The position numbers and the translations under genes were made by a program. A model generated the notes under the pieces. The model saw only the letters and a program-made list of their open reading frames with translations. It had not been told where the DNA came from and did no database searches. A DNA stretch of 64,000 nt from a virus: IMG/VR virus record IMGVR_UViG_3300033571_020726, positions 1 to 64,000 of that record, one strand, 5' to 3'. Shown here in pieces: positions 27,028 to 37,218 of this stretch. The first letter of the stretch is position 1. The number at the start of each line of letters is the position of its first letter.

Positions 27028-28740
27028 ATGTTTAGAAGAGCTATTATATTAGATGTTATTACACACCCTAATAGTATTAATCAAATTATTGATAAATTAA
27101 TAACACCCAATAAAGATATATCATTCCGAAATAAAAAAAAGGAATTAATAAAAGATTTACCTAGAAATTCAATAATAGCTATATTTTCAGGTACTAATGA
27201 AGCATTTGTAGCACTCCCGTTTTTTTCTTCTCATATGGGTTTACCTATTAAACCAAATGAAGAAGTGTGGATATATGAAGATTCTGCTTCTTCTAATGAC
27301 AGAAGTGTAGAATTTTTTTGGATATCTAGAATTCATAATGTAAATTTTATAGAAGACGTAAATTATACTCATCCTGATCGTAAATTTTTAAAAAATTATA
27401 ATCAAGAATCAGGTCAAAATATTGGATTAAATGTTGTAGCACCTCCATTTAATAATGGGCCAATCAGAAGTATATATAATATTCAAAATGACATTACTTT
27501 ATCTAAAATAGATAAAAAAAGTAAAATAAAATTTGATATTACAGGAAATTGGTTAAAAGAAAGTATTCCTAGATTTACAAAAAATCCTGGCGATTATGTT
27601 ATACAAGGTTCTAATAATACATTAATAAAATTAGGAACAAATAATATTAGAAAATCATCAAATAATTTATTAGAAAAGTATGGTTCAACAAATGCTTTTT
27701 CTGGTATTGAATCTAATAGTGGAACAATTGATATAGTCGCAGGTAGATGCGGAATAACACATTCTTTACTAACTAATAAAGAATTGAAAAATTATATAAA
27801 TTCAAACCAAAAAGAATATACAGGCTTATTATCAGTTGATGTATTTAAAAATGCAATGTTTTCTATTTATAATGAAAATGGATATTTAGAAAATACAAAA
27901 GATAATCTATTTTATTTTGGATCAAATAACCAAAATTTAGCTGAAGGTGATGCTGATTTTTTTACTGATATTAGTCGTTTATATATTTCAGAAAAATGTA
28001 ATGGTGATGAATTATTAAATTATTCTCAAATTTATTCTATTGATATAGATGGAAAACAAAAAGTTGTAGATAAATCAAAAAAGAGAGGGTTTATCATTGG
28101 TAAATCTGATGAAATTAGACTTGTTGCAAGGAATCCAGTATTTAATAGGAATTATGAAAACACGTTAAGTAATGTTTTTTTAGAACCTGAGATTGCTGGT
28201 TCTATTAAATTAATTAAAGAAGGTAATGATGATTTAGCGTATATTACACTTGAACATGATGGCGTTATTTCAATTGATGGTCCTAAAATTGTAATTGGTG
28301 ATAAAAAGCGTGAGCAAAATAACGGTTTAGGTAATAATATTTATTTAGGCAATGATGCAATTGAACCTGTGATATTAGGATTTCAATTAAAGGAACGTTT
28401 AGAAGCATTTATGGATCAAGTATCATTAGGGTTTTATAATATAGGTAAAGCATTAGATGAATTAAGCAAACATCAACATCAATATGCAGGCCCAGCAGGT
28501 ATTACATTATCACCACAACCTTCAGATATACGAGGCCCTTTGTTAAATATAACAATAAAGTCAACAATAGGGACAGCTGCAGGTCCTGAAGAAAATTTAC
28601 TTGAAAGAACAAACGTAGATGGTGAACAAGAAAATAATCGTAATTTTGAAGTAAATAATTTAGGTGAAATTTTGAATAATATTCAAACTTTAAAAACAGA
28701 ATTAAATAAAATCTTAAGTACTCTTGTTAAAACAAATTAA
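27028..28740 (+). CDS. Baseplate hub / central spike-like protein (gp5-like OB-fold)
   Basis: This 570-residue protein resembles the hub/spike proteins of marine T4-like phages. Residues about 40-115 (FVALPFFSSHMGLPIKPNEE, VWIYED, FFWISRIHNVNFIEDVNYTH) fit the OB-fold that threads the spike at the centre of the baseplate. The later part has SKHQHQYAGPAGITLSPQP (about 485-503), a His-rich Gly-Pro loop, and a C-terminal coiled-coil-like segment (EILNNIQTLKTELNKILSTL). No lysozyme catalytic motif was seen, so it is probably structural. It begins the baseplate block and lies 14 bases before the next gene. Confidence 0.65.
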   Translation: MFRRAIILDVITHPNSINQIIDKLITPNKDISFRNKKKELIKDLPRNSIIAIFSGTNEAFVALPFFSSHMGLPIKPNEEVWIYEDSASSNDRSVEFFWISRIHNVNFIEDVNYTHPDRKFLKNYNQESGQNIGLNVVAPPFNNGPIRSIYNIQNDITLSKIDKKSKIKFDITGNWLKESIPRFTKNPGDYVIQGSNNTLIKLGTNNIRKSSNNLLEKYGSTNAFSGIESNSGTIDIVAGRCGITHSLLTNKELKNYINSNQKEYTGLLSVDVFKNAMFSIYNENGYLENTKDNLFYFGSNNQNLAEGDADFFTDISRLYISEKCNGDELLNYSQIYSIDIDGKQKVVDKSKKRGFIIGKSDEIRLVARNPVFNRNYENTLSNVFLEPEIAGSIKLIKEGNDDLAYITLEHDGVISIDGPKIVIGDKKREQNNGLGNNIYLGNDAIEPVILGFQLKERLEAFMDQVSLGFYNIGKALDELSKHQHQYAGPAGITLSPQPSDIRGPLLNITIKSTIGTAAGPEENLLERTNVDGEQENNRNFEVNNLGEILNNIQTLKTELNKILSTLVKTN

Positions 28741-28754
28741 ATAGGTTATAAAAA

Positions 28755-29453
28755 ATGTCAAATCAAGAATATTCATTTAATGATAAAAACAAAATAATTG
28801 ATGAAATAATAAAACCTTTTTTTTCTGATCAAAATTTCGCTACAAAAAACGAAAATGATTATTTGTTTATTGCTACTGACTGTATTAAACGTGTCGAAAT
28901 TATTAAAAATCCTATTTTTCAAACATTTAATATTTCTTTTTCATTTTCTGCAGACGATCCATATGTTCAATCTAAAATAACATCATTTGAAAATAATGAA
29001 CAGTCATTTTGTGATGTATTTAAGGCTGTAATATCAAACTTTGATGAAACCCAAGGTTATTTTTCAAAAATATTAAGCATCGCAAGTTTAACTACAATAA
29101 ATCAAAGTTTTTTCGATTTACAATCATTGAATAATGGTTTTTTAAATGATAATTTTTATAATAAAATAAAAGAAAAGTTATTAGAACAAAATAAAAAATT
29201 TGTGAAAAGTGACTTTGATTATTTGAATTCTTTATGCTTTTACTATATTTTAAAATTATTGACAGATTCTTTAAATATTCAAGTTACTCCACCTACAGGT
29301 ACTCCTGTAATTTTGAATATTAATAAAAATGTGCCAATTTTAGCGCCGATTCCTTTAGATATTGTTAAAGATGTTAAAGAATCTATTTTAATTGATTTTA
29401 ATAATGACTTAAATGATTTTAAAACTGAAAATGAAAAATTTAATAATTTTTAA
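28755..29453 (+). CDS. Baseplate-region protein, function unknown
   Basis: This 232-residue protein lies between the hub protein and gp25. It is acidic and Phe/Asn-rich, with helical stretches (about 40-190) and a Pro-rich stretch TPPTGTPVILNINKNVPILA near 180-200, ending in an acidic helix (IDFNNDLNDFKTENEKF). No family is recognised. Genes placed here in related phages usually encode small baseplate or tail proteins, so this is the most probable role. It could equally be a chaperone of the hub. Confidence 0.6.
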   Translation: MSNQEYSFNDKNKIIDEIIKPFFSDQNFATKNENDYLFIATDCIKRVEIIKNPIFQTFNISFSFSADDPYVQSKITSFENNEQSFCDVFKAVISNFDETQGYFSKILSIASLTTINQSFFDLQSLNNGFLNDNFYNKIKEKLLEQNKKFVKSDFDYLNSLCFYYILKLLTDSLNIQVTPPTGTPVILNINKNVPILAPIPLDIVKDVKESILIDFNNDLNDFKTENEKFNNF

Positions 29454-29456
29454 TGC

Positions 29457-29466
29457 TATAATTAAA
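29457..29466 (+). promoter_or_regulatory. TATAATTAAA box before the gp25 gene
   Basis: TATAATTAAA lies 23 bases before the ATG at 29490. The same ten bases occur at almost the same distance before the genes at 31888 and 53554. Here it is preceded by TGC, giving TGnTATAAT, an extended -10 form. It also forms part of a short A/T inverted repeat (29457-29463 with 29466-29472), so other roles are possible. Confidence 0.4.
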
Positions 29467-29489
29467 ATTATAAGAATAGGTAAATATAA

Positions 29490-29993
29490 ATGTCTAATGA
29501 AACAAAAAACATTTTATATAAAAAAAATGGAAATAGCTTAAATAATTTATTTAAAAAAGCTGAATATGATAAAACTTTTATTAAACTTAAGCCTCTAGGA
29601 ATTAAAACACCTTTAGAAATTTCTCCTGGCGATGATTTATTTAAAATGCATTATGATTTTGATAAAGTAATAGAAGATAATTTAAAAAATTTAATAATGA
29701 CTGAACCTGGTGAAAGATTGTGTTTTCCATCATTTGGTACTGTTTTAAAAAATATATTATCTAGAACTGATATTGAAAATGTAGATGATTTATTAATGGA
29801 AGAAATCAAACGTGTTATTAATATATATTATCCTCCTCCTCTTATAAATTTAATATCTTTTGTTTCTTATAAAGATGAAGTAGAAAGTGATAAAAATAAT
29901 ATACCGATAATTGTATTAAAAATAAATTATTCTATGCCAATAGTTTCAAATGATATTAAAGAGATAATAATTAAATTAGGAATGAATAATTAA
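29490..29993 (+). CDS. 25: Baseplate wedge protein gp25
   Basis: This 167-residue protein carries the gp25/GPW domain. After a variable N-terminus of about 55 residues come NLKNLIMTEPGERLCFPSFG and TVLKNILSR, where the T-x-P-G-E-R...P-x-F-G-x-x-L pattern is diagnostic of the family. The final strand segment (IIVLKINYSMPIVSNDIKE) is also as expected. gp25 joins the wedges of the baseplate and starts sheath assembly. Its gene stands directly before gp6, as in T4-like and contractile injection system clusters. The gap of 11 bases between them suggests co-translation. Confidence 0.88.
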   Translation: MSNETKNILYKKNGNSLNNLFKKAEYDKTFIKLKPLGIKTPLEISPGDDLFKMHYDFDKVIEDNLKNLIMTEPGERLCFPSFGTVLKNILSRTDIENVDDLLMEEIKRVINIYYPPPLINLISFVSYKDEVESDKNNIPIIVLKINYSMPIVSNDIKEIIIKLGMNN

Positions 29994-30004
29994 AGGAAAA
30001 TATT

Positions 30005-31843
30005 ATGGCAGTAGATATACAAAACATTAATAAAAGTATAAATGATGAAAAAAAATTAAATCGAAGTTATTTAACAAAAGGTTTTGAACAATTTCGAAAT
30101 GAATTATTAAATTATGCAAAAAATTATTTTCCAGATAAAATAAATGATTTTTCAGAAGCTTCAGTCGGTGGTATGTTATTAGATTTTGCAGCAATAGTAG
30201 GTGATTCTTTGTCTTTTTATATGGATCATCAATATAATGAATTAAATTATGATACTGCTGTTGAAAATGATAATATAATAAGGCATATGAAAAACGCAGG
30301 TATTAAATCAACACCTGCATCACCAGCAGTTGTTAAAATATTATTTAAAGTTAGAGTTGATTATATAGACGGGCAAATAGATACGACGCAATTACCAAAA
30401 ATATTAAAAAATTTAAAAATATCATCAATCAATAATATTCCTTTTTATTTATTAGAAGATGTTGATTTTAATAAGGATTATATAATAGATAGAGTAAATG
30501 AAACGCAAGGATTTATAGTATTAAAAAAGTATGGATTAGCATTATCAGGTAGCAAAATTACTGAACGTTTTTCATTTGATAATACATATATACAATTTCC
30601 AAGAATATTTTTATCTAATAAAAATGTAACAATGATTGAAACTGTTATTGATTCAAATGATAATAAATATTATGAAGTTGAATTCTTGTCGCAAGATACA
30701 GTTTATAAATCAACGCATTTGGAAAAAAATAATAACAAATATTATGAAGTGATACCTGCTCCATATAGATTTATAAAAGAAGATAATTTTGAAACAGGAG
30801 ATGTTTCACTAAGATTTGGTTCAGGCGATGCGAATTCAATCATGATGAAATCATTAATTCAGGATCCTACAAAAAGTGCATTATCTTTATATGGAAGGGA
30901 TTATTTCCCTAAATTTAGTTTTGATCCTAGCGATTTATTAAAAACAAATAGTCTAGGTATTGCCCCTAGAAATACTACTATATATGTCACATATATATAT
31001 GGAGGTGGTATTGATCATAATATTCCTGCATATAATATAAATAGAATCGATGATACATCGAATATATTATTTGCACAAGGCCTTGACGAGATTACAAGAG
31101 AAAATGTTATAAATTCAATTTTTGTAACTAATGATGAACCTGCAATTGGTGGTAGAAATACATTAACATTTGATGAATTAAAATCACAAATACAAAATAC
31201 AATTAAAATGCAAAATAGAATTGTTAATTATCAAGATTTATTGGCAAAAATACATTCAATGCCTGTTGCATTTGGTAAGGTTTCTAAAATAGCATTGCAT
31301 GATGACAACAATAATATTTATTCAAAAAATATACATATTTTATGTAAGGATAATAATTTAAAATTAGCATTGGCATCAGATAGTTTAAAATTAAATTTAA
31401 TGAATTATTTAAATGAGTATAGATTAATTGGCGATAGTTTTAATATATTAGATGCAAAAATTTTTAATATAAGAATTAATGTAGATGTTAGAATCAATGC
31501 ACAATTAAATATATCACCAGCGCAAGTAGAAAGAAATATTAAAAACAATATTTCTTATTATTTAAATGATTTTGAAATAAATCAACCTATATCTTTAGAT
31601 AACGTCTTTAATATTATATTAAACACATATGGAGTTGCTAATATAGTAACAGATAAAAGAAATTTAATTGTGCAAAAGACTGATATTGATTATGATCAAT
31701 CGACAGGCACAACATACAAGTATTCAAACGAAATTATAAAAATACAAGATCAAATATATAAAGATTCATTATATCCGATTGAAGGAGGTATTTTTGAAAT
31801 AAAATATCCTGAAATTGATATTATTGCTAGAGTTGTGATTTAA
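30005..31843 (+). CDS. 6: Baseplate wedge protein gp6 (baseplate J family)
   Basis: This 612-residue protein has the gp6 N-terminal pattern: LTKGFEQFRNELLNYAKNYF, FSEASVGGMLLDFAAIVGDS and LSFYMDHQYNELNY (about 20-85), which is highly conserved in jumbo and marine T4-like phages. Its second half contains DELKSQIQNTIKMQNRIVNY followed by QDLLAKIHSMP (about 395-425), the typical baseplate_J linking region. gp6 dimers build the inner ring of the baseplate around the hub. It follows gp25 closely, with AAAGGA before the ATG. Confidence 0.85.
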   Translation: MAVDIQNINKSINDEKKLNRSYLTKGFEQFRNELLNYAKNYFPDKINDFSEASVGGMLLDFAAIVGDSLSFYMDHQYNELNYDTAVENDNIIRHMKNAGIKSTPASPAVVKILFKVRVDYIDGQIDTTQLPKILKNLKISSINNIPFYLLEDVDFNKDYIIDRVNETQGFIVLKKYGLALSGSKITERFSFDNTYIQFPRIFLSNKNVTMIETVIDSNDNKYYEVEFLSQDTVYKSTHLEKNNNKYYEVIPAPYRFIKEDNFETGDVSLRFGSGDANSIMMKSLIQDPTKSALSLYGRDYFPKFSFDPSDLLKTNSLGIAPRNTTIYVTYIYGGGIDHNIPAYNINRIDDTSNILFAQGLDEITRENVINSIFVTNDEPAIGGRNTLTFDELKSQIQNTIKMQNRIVNYQDLLAKIHSMPVAFGKVSKIALHDDNNNIYSKNIHILCKDNNLKLALASDSLKLNLMNYLNEYRLIGDSFNILDAKIFNIRINVDVRINAQLNISPAQVERNIKNNISYYLNDFEINQPISLDNVFNIILNTYGVANIVTDKRNLIVQKTDIDYDQSTGTTYKYSNEIIKIQDQIYKDSLYPIEGGIFEIKYPEIDIIARVVI

Positions 31844-31855
31844 TTCAGCCTAATT

Positions 31856-31865
31856 TATAATTAAA
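31856..31865 (+). promoter_or_regulatory. TATAATTAAA box before the gene at 31888
   Basis: TATAATTAAA lies 22 bases before the ATG at 31888, in the 44-base gap after gp6. It is identical to boxes before the genes at 29490 and 53554 at 23 bases. A transcript starting about seven bases downstream would have a short leader containing the AAAAAAAGG ribosome-binding site. Confidence 0.4.
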
Positions 31866-31887
31866 TAAAAAAAGGCAAATTAATTTT

Positions 31888-33792
31888 ATGTACATTATTT
31901 ATCCTATTGAAAAAGACACTTATATTACAAATAAATTATTAAATGATACTGATGGTAGACATGCTAATTTTGGAAAAGCTTCAACATTAGATTTATTTAA
32001 AACATATAATGAAAATATTAATTTAAAATCGAAGTGTATCTTGAGATTAAATGATAGTATTTTTCAAAGTTCAGAAGATATTATATTTGAAAATTATTCA
32101 AATTCTATAATTAATTTGTATATTGATATAGACACTCTATTTACAGATAATATTAATGGAACATTACAAAACAATAAATGGGTAATATGTATAAATAGTT
32201 TAATTACAATTGATGAAATAAATGAACATATTAAAAATACAATTACAGATATTTCTTCAGTTATTGGTATAAATGCATATTTTTGTCATGATTTATTGAT
32301 GTTTGAGCAAAAAGAAAAAGGTGAAAAAGGCGATAAAATATTGGAATTACAAAACAATAGTAATTTTAGCATTGTAAGAAATTTTTCACGTGTAGAAGAA
32401 TCTGTTTTATTATTAAAATCAGATTTAGAAAAAAATAATGACTTTTTTTCATATGATATTGTAAAAGATAATATAAAAATTTATTTAGATTTACATGATA
32501 TTACAACTTCATTAAGTAAACCTAAGGATTATAATATTGAAGTATTACCATTATCAAAAGATTTTAATGAAGGTTTAGGTAGAGATGTATATTCTTTAAC
32601 TGATATTGATGCAGCAAATTGGATATATGCGAATTATAATGGTAATACAAATGAAAAAATATCTTGGGAATCAGCAGGTGAAATAGGTTTAGTAGAAGGA
32701 ATGGTTGCTGATTCATGTGATTTAATTTGGACTTATAATGATTATGATTTTAAAGATTTATGTAATTTTTATGTAAAAAATGGTAATGAAAATATATTGG
32801 TTGATATTACAAGTATATATGAAAAATATTGGGAAGATAATAGTACTTTAGAAAACAAAGGATTATGTGTAAAATTTGCTAATATTAATTTAAACGATGA
32901 TGAAACATATTTCGCAAAAAGACTTGGATCAAAAAATGTTAGAAATAGACATTTAAAACCATCATTAAAAATTTTAATTGATGATAATACATACAATATC
33001 CCAATAAATAAACTTTTTTATTTTAATGAACAAAACAAAATATTTTTATATAATAAAAAAGGTGGAACATTAAAAAATATTCAAAAAATACAAAACGGTA
33101 ATATTGTTGATATTAATCCAACGTCAGATTTATCATTAAATATAACTAGTATTGATAAAATTAATAATATCCCAATTTATTTTAATGAAGATATTCAATG
33201 TGATCAAATGACAGATATTAAAGGACAAAATTTAAAAGGTACATATTTTACAAATTGGAATATTTCATCATTAAACCAAAGTAATATATTAAATTTATTA
33301 TTACAAAAAGAATATCTTGAATTTAAATTTGATTGGTATAATAATGGTACATTAATATATTCAGATATACAAAAAGTATATAAAGATACGCTAAGTACAA
33401 TAAATTCTTTTAAAAGATTAAGAGCTTCTGTTAAATTATATTCTCCAGATTTAGGTGTTATGAATGATATACATAAAATTGCTGTTACTTTTTTTGATTT
33501 AGATGCACAATATGATTTTGTTAAGGTTAAAAGATCGTTACAAGGATTAGATATCGGAGATGTTTTTTATGAAGTAATTGATTATGATACAAATGAAGTA
33601 TTAATACCTATGACTGAGGAAATGAATGCAACAAAATGTCTAAAAGAAAATGATTATTATTGGTTTCCATTTTTTAATTCAGATGTATTTTATGGTAGAA
33701 GAATTCAATTTATATTTAAATTGAAGCAACAAGAACAAAACAATTTGATTGTAAATGCTAATGAAGTATTTAGGGTAGGTAATAATGGGTAA
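31888..33792 (+). CDS. Baseplate/tail virion protein with DNRLRE-like N-terminus
   Basis: This 634-residue protein begins YIIYPIEKDTYITNKLL and then HANFGKASTLDLFKTYN (about residues 2-43). This is the aspartate-thread-then-N-x-G pattern of DNRLRE beta-sandwich domains, found in virion proteins of large phages next to gp6. A second part of that kind may lie near 205-250 (DFNEGLGRDVYSL and IDAANWIYANYNG). The C-terminal half is beta-rich and anonymous. It probably decorates or bridges the baseplate wedges. It overlaps the next gene by eight bases. Confidence 0.65.
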   Translation: MYIIYPIEKDTYITNKLLNDTDGRHANFGKASTLDLFKTYNENINLKSKCILRLNDSIFQSSEDIIFENYSNSIINLYIDIDTLFTDNINGTLQNNKWVICINSLITIDEINEHIKNTITDISSVIGINAYFCHDLLMFEQKEKGEKGDKILELQNNSNFSIVRNFSRVEESVLLLKSDLEKNNDFFSYDIVKDNIKIYLDLHDITTSLSKPKDYNIEVLPLSKDFNEGLGRDVYSLTDIDAANWIYANYNGNTNEKISWESAGEIGLVEGMVADSCDLIWTYNDYDFKDLCNFYVKNGNENILVDITSIYEKYWEDNSTLENKGLCVKFANINLNDDETYFAKRLGSKNVRNRHLKPSLKILIDDNTYNIPINKLFYFNEQNKIFLYNKKGGTLKNIQKIQNGNIVDINPTSDLSLNITSIDKINNIPIYFNEDIQCDQMTDIKGQNLKGTYFTNWNISSLNQSNILNLLLQKEYLEFKFDWYNNGTLIYSDIQKVYKDTLSTINSFKRLRASVKLYSPDLGVMNDIHKIAVTFFDLDAQYDFVKVKRSLQGLDIGDVFYEVIDYDTNEVLIPMTEEMNATKCLKENDYYWFPFFNSDVFYGRRIQFIFKLKQQEQNNLIVNANEVFRVGNNG

Positions 33793-36700
33793 ATTATTTA
33801 AACAAAAAGAATTGATTAATAAATATAAAATAAATGAAAATAAAAGAGTAAATAAAAGTAATGAAAATTCTAATTTATTAGATTTCGATAATTTAATATT
33901 AGATAAAAATCAATTTGAAAGATTTGATACATATTCAGGATTATTTAATACTCAACAATTATTAGGTGCAATAGACTTTTCAGAATTTAGAAATCATTGT
34001 TTTTTTGATTCCGCTGTTTCAAAAGTAGAGTATACTTTTAATAAAATATATGATGAATTCCCACTTGATGGATCATCAATTGAAGTTGATCAATATTTTA
34101 GAAGTTTCGATGGATTTGGAAAGTTTATATACAATCAAATTGATAAAAATATAGGTTATTTAAAATTTAATAATAATGCACATATAGAAGTAACTAATAA
34201 AGCAGGTTATTTATTTTCTTTAAATAGAAATGATGATATTATTTCAAAATTAACAAAACCAATTTTAAATCCAAAAAATAGCGAATTTTCAATTGATTTT
34301 AGAATATATTTACAAGACAATGTACAATATAACAATCATCCTGTTTTTCAATATTTAGATAATAAAATTATAAATGGCGTTAATACACAGAATGGCTTTA
34401 CTTTTTTTGTAAAAAATAATATTGCAAATTCATTAACAGAAGTTGTATTTATTTTAACCGATGGCGTAAATAATAAAAAGTTATATTCTTCTTTTCAAAT
34501 ATTAAGAAATACGTGGGAGCATATTTCATTATCTATTAATAGTTCTCAAAATAAAAAAAATATAGTCGTGTATCTGAATGGCGTTGAGATACAATCATTA
34601 CAAAAAGAATCAGACATTTTATCAAATTCTAGTTTAGATATAAGTAATGATACAAAGTTTTATATTGGAAAAGCTATATCTAATCATATTATATCTAACA
34701 ACAATAATTATAATTTTCAATTAAATAATAATAATGAAAAATTTATAGGGTTTTTAGATGAATTTAGATTTTATCATAAAAATTTGACAAGTGAAGAAAT
34801 TATATTAAAAAAAGAAACAAACGAATTTGCAAATGATTTATTAAAACTGTATTTTAGATTTAATGAACCAGCAGGAACATATGGAAATAATTCAATTTGT
34901 TTTGATTATAGTGGAAATTCATTACATTCAAGAATAATAGCAGATTCAGGCACTCTTATAACAAATTTGAGATATAATTATGAAAATGACTTAATTAAAC
35001 CTTCTTTACGATTTGAAAACGATGATTTTAATCCTGTTTTATTTCCTTCTTTTACTAAAAATCGTAATTTAAATGAAACATATTTAAATAAAGCAAAAGA
35101 ATGGGATATTTTTAATTCAAATTTAATATTTAAGTTATTCCCAAGACATTATTTCGATGAAGGCGCTGCATTTGAAGGTTTAAGTGAATCATTTAATAAT
35201 GAAGCTGCAAAAACATATTATATTACTGATACTGATCTTCCTGGTCAACAAAAAGTAGAAGCAATTCAAACTTTTGCAAATTTATTAATTATTTGGGCAA
35301 GATTTTTTGATGAAATTAAGCTTTATTTAGATATAATGCCAAAATTAATTGATATTGATTATGAAGATATAAATACAGCTGAATCTGTAGTGAATTTCTT
35401 TTTACCACTAATGACTAAAAAAAATGGATTTATATTTAAGGAATTATTGAATAATAATACTAATAAAATATTAGACGGATATGTAATAGGTGCTGATGGT
35501 GCTGATAAAAGTCAATATAATATGAGATATATTCAAAACCAAATATGGAAAAGAATTCTTGTCAATTCAAAAGATATGATTATGTCTAAAGGTACAAAAC
35601 AAGCTATTAAATCTATTTTTAATTCTGTAGGTATTAATTATGATGAATATTATAAATTTAGAGAATATGGCAAAAGTTTAAATTCATTCATTGAAAAAAA
35701 TTATATAAAAAAAAATAAAGATTTTAAAATAATAAATTTTAATAAAACAAATAAAAATTTAATTTTAAAAAGTAAATTAAACAATTTACCAAATAGTTTA
35801 TTTAGCCAAAATTCTTATACATTCGAATTTTTTTTAAATTATTTTAACGTTTTACAACAAAAATCTTTATCAGAAAGTATTTTTAAATTAGTAAATACAA
35901 CAAAAAGTAATGAATTACTATTGGAACTTATTTTTGAAAAAAATGCTGAAAGTCTTTATGGCGATTTTATTTTATTTTTAAAAAATAATGATAATTCAAT
36001 TACTGATTATCTTAAAATTGAAAATTTAAATATTTTTGATAATAACTTGCAATTTAGTATTCATGTTGAAAATAAAGTTAATGAAATTGTTTTAAGTTTA
36101 GTTTGTCAAACATGCGAAAAAGATGTTGAATATTTTAAAAGTGATTATGTTTTTGCAAAATCTAATCAAATAAAACCTAAAATTTTTGAAATAGTTAATG
36201 ATATATTGGAGATTAATATAGGAAATAATATATCATTTAGAAATATTTTTGAATTTAATGGAAATATATCAAATATAAAATTGTGGAATGTAAATTTATC
36301 AAAAAATGATATAAATATGCATGCGATGAATCAATTTTCAATAGCGAATGATCAGTATAAATTAAATAAAAATTTAAACAAAAATTTGTCTGAATTTTTA
36401 TTACTACATTTATCATGTCAAGATGATGTATATCATAAAGAATTAAATGGAGAAAATATTAATTTAATAGACTTCAGTGAATTAACAACAACTGATTTAT
36501 ATGCTATTAATTATCCTCATAAATTAATTTGTAATAATCCTATAATATCAATTGATAGAATTATAAATAAACAAATTGTAATATATGAAAATGATATTAA
36601 ATTTGATGAACCTAATTTCGAAAATAAAGTAAAAGTAATGAGTTTTAGTGATGTTGATTTGGCAGAAGAATATAACGTTGCTATTTCACCTGTTTATAAT

Positions 36701-37168
36701 GTAGAATATATTAATCAACAAAAAAATGACGTCAGATTTTCAATAGAAATGTCAAATATAAAACATTTAAATGAGGATATAGCAAAATTATTTAATGACG
36801 TTTCATTTTTAAAAAATATTATATCAGACTTTTCAGTAATGAATGATTCATATTATAATAATATTGAAAAATTTTCAGATTTTTATTTTAAGAGAATTAA
36901 AAGTGATAAAATTCAAATCACACCTTTATATGAAATGTATCAAATATTAGATAATATATTAACAGATATGTTGTCTGATTTTATTTCAACACGCGTTAAG
37001 TTTAATAATAATATTTATGTAATTGAATCACATGCATTAGAAAGACATAAGTTTAATTACAAATTTATGGAAAGTCATATTTTAATGAAAGGTGATTATA
37101 GTATTGTTTCAAATACAAATACAAGAAAATCAAATAATTATTTAAATTTAAGTGGAAGAAGATTTTAA
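33785..37168 (+). CDS. Baseplate wedge-like protein with two lectin-like domains
   Basis: This 1127-residue protein combines structural and lectin parts. Residues about 160-335 look like a LamG/concanavalin domain (FSIDFRIYLQDNV, WEHISLSINSS, IVVYLNGVEIQ, FIGFLDEFRFYHKNL). Residues about 500-625 (ARFFDEIKLYLDIMPKLIDI, then IWKRILVNSKDMIMSKGTKQ and AIKSIFNSVGI) match a segment of large wedge proteins, where a K-G-T-x-x-A-I helix is conserved. A second lectin-like part lies at about 677-853 (YTFEFFLNYF ... IKLWNVNLSKNDI). The start overlaps the previous stop, so the two are coupled. It is likely a gp7-like wedge with surface lectins. Confidence 0.65.
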   Translation: MGKLFKQKELINKYKINENKRVNKSNENSNLLDFDNLILDKNQFERFDTYSGLFNTQQLLGAIDFSEFRNHCFFDSAVSKVEYTFNKIYDEFPLDGSSIEVDQYFRSFDGFGKFIYNQIDKNIGYLKFNNNAHIEVTNKAGYLFSLNRNDDIISKLTKPILNPKNSEFSIDFRIYLQDNVQYNNHPVFQYLDNKIINGVNTQNGFTFFVKNNIANSLTEVVFILTDGVNNKKLYSSFQILRNTWEHISLSINSSQNKKNIVVYLNGVEIQSLQKESDILSNSSLDISNDTKFYIGKAISNHIISNNNNYNFQLNNNNEKFIGFLDEFRFYHKNLTSEEIILKKETNEFANDLLKLYFRFNEPAGTYGNNSICFDYSGNSLHSRIIADSGTLITNLRYNYENDLIKPSLRFENDDFNPVLFPSFTKNRNLNETYLNKAKEWDIFNSNLIFKLFPRHYFDEGAAFEGLSESFNNEAAKTYYITDTDLPGQQKVEAIQTFANLLIIWARFFDEIKLYLDIMPKLIDIDYEDINTAESVVNFFLPLMTKKNGFIFKELLNNNTNKILDGYVIGADGADKSQYNMRYIQNQIWKRILVNSKDMIMSKGTKQAIKSIFNSVGINYDEYYKFREYGKSLNSFIEKNYIKKNKDFKIINFNKTNKNLILKSKLNNLPNSLFSQNSYTFEFFLNYFNVLQQKSLSESIFKLVNTTKSNELLLELIFEKNAESLYGDFILFLKNNDNSITDYLKIENLNIFDNNLQFSIHVENKVNEIVLSLVCQTCEKDVEYFKSDYVFAKSNQIKPKIFEIVNDILEINIGNNISFRNIFEFNGNISNIKLWNVNLSKNDINMHAMNQFSIANDQYKLNKNLNKNLSEFLLLHLSCQDDVYHKELNGENINLIDFSELTTTDLYAINYPHKLICNNPIISIDRIINKQIVIYENDIKFDEPNFENKVKVMSFSDVDLAEEYNVAISPVYNVEYINQQKNDVRFSIEMSNIKHLNEDIAKLFNDVSFLKNIISDFSVMNDSYYNNIEKFSDFYFKRIKSDKIQITPLYEMYQILDNILTDMLSDFISTRVKFNNNIYVIESHALERHKFNYKFMESHILMKGDYSIVSNTNTRKSNNYLNLSGRRF

Positions 37169-37170
37169 AT

Positions 37171-37217
37171 TAAATACCTTATATTTTTTTTTTATATTTA
37201 TTTAAAAAAGGTATTTA
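37171..37217. promoter_or_regulatory. Inverted repeat that can cover a ribosome-binding site
   Basis: Ten bases at 37171-37180 (TAAATACCTT) are exactly complementary in reverse to 37208-37217 (AAGGTATTTA), with a 27-base AT loop that includes a T-run. The right arm contains the GG of the AAAAAAGG ribosome-binding site of the gene at 37219. It could work as a weak terminator or as a translation switch. The stem holds only two G-C pairs. Confidence 0.35.
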
Positions 37218-37218
37218 C

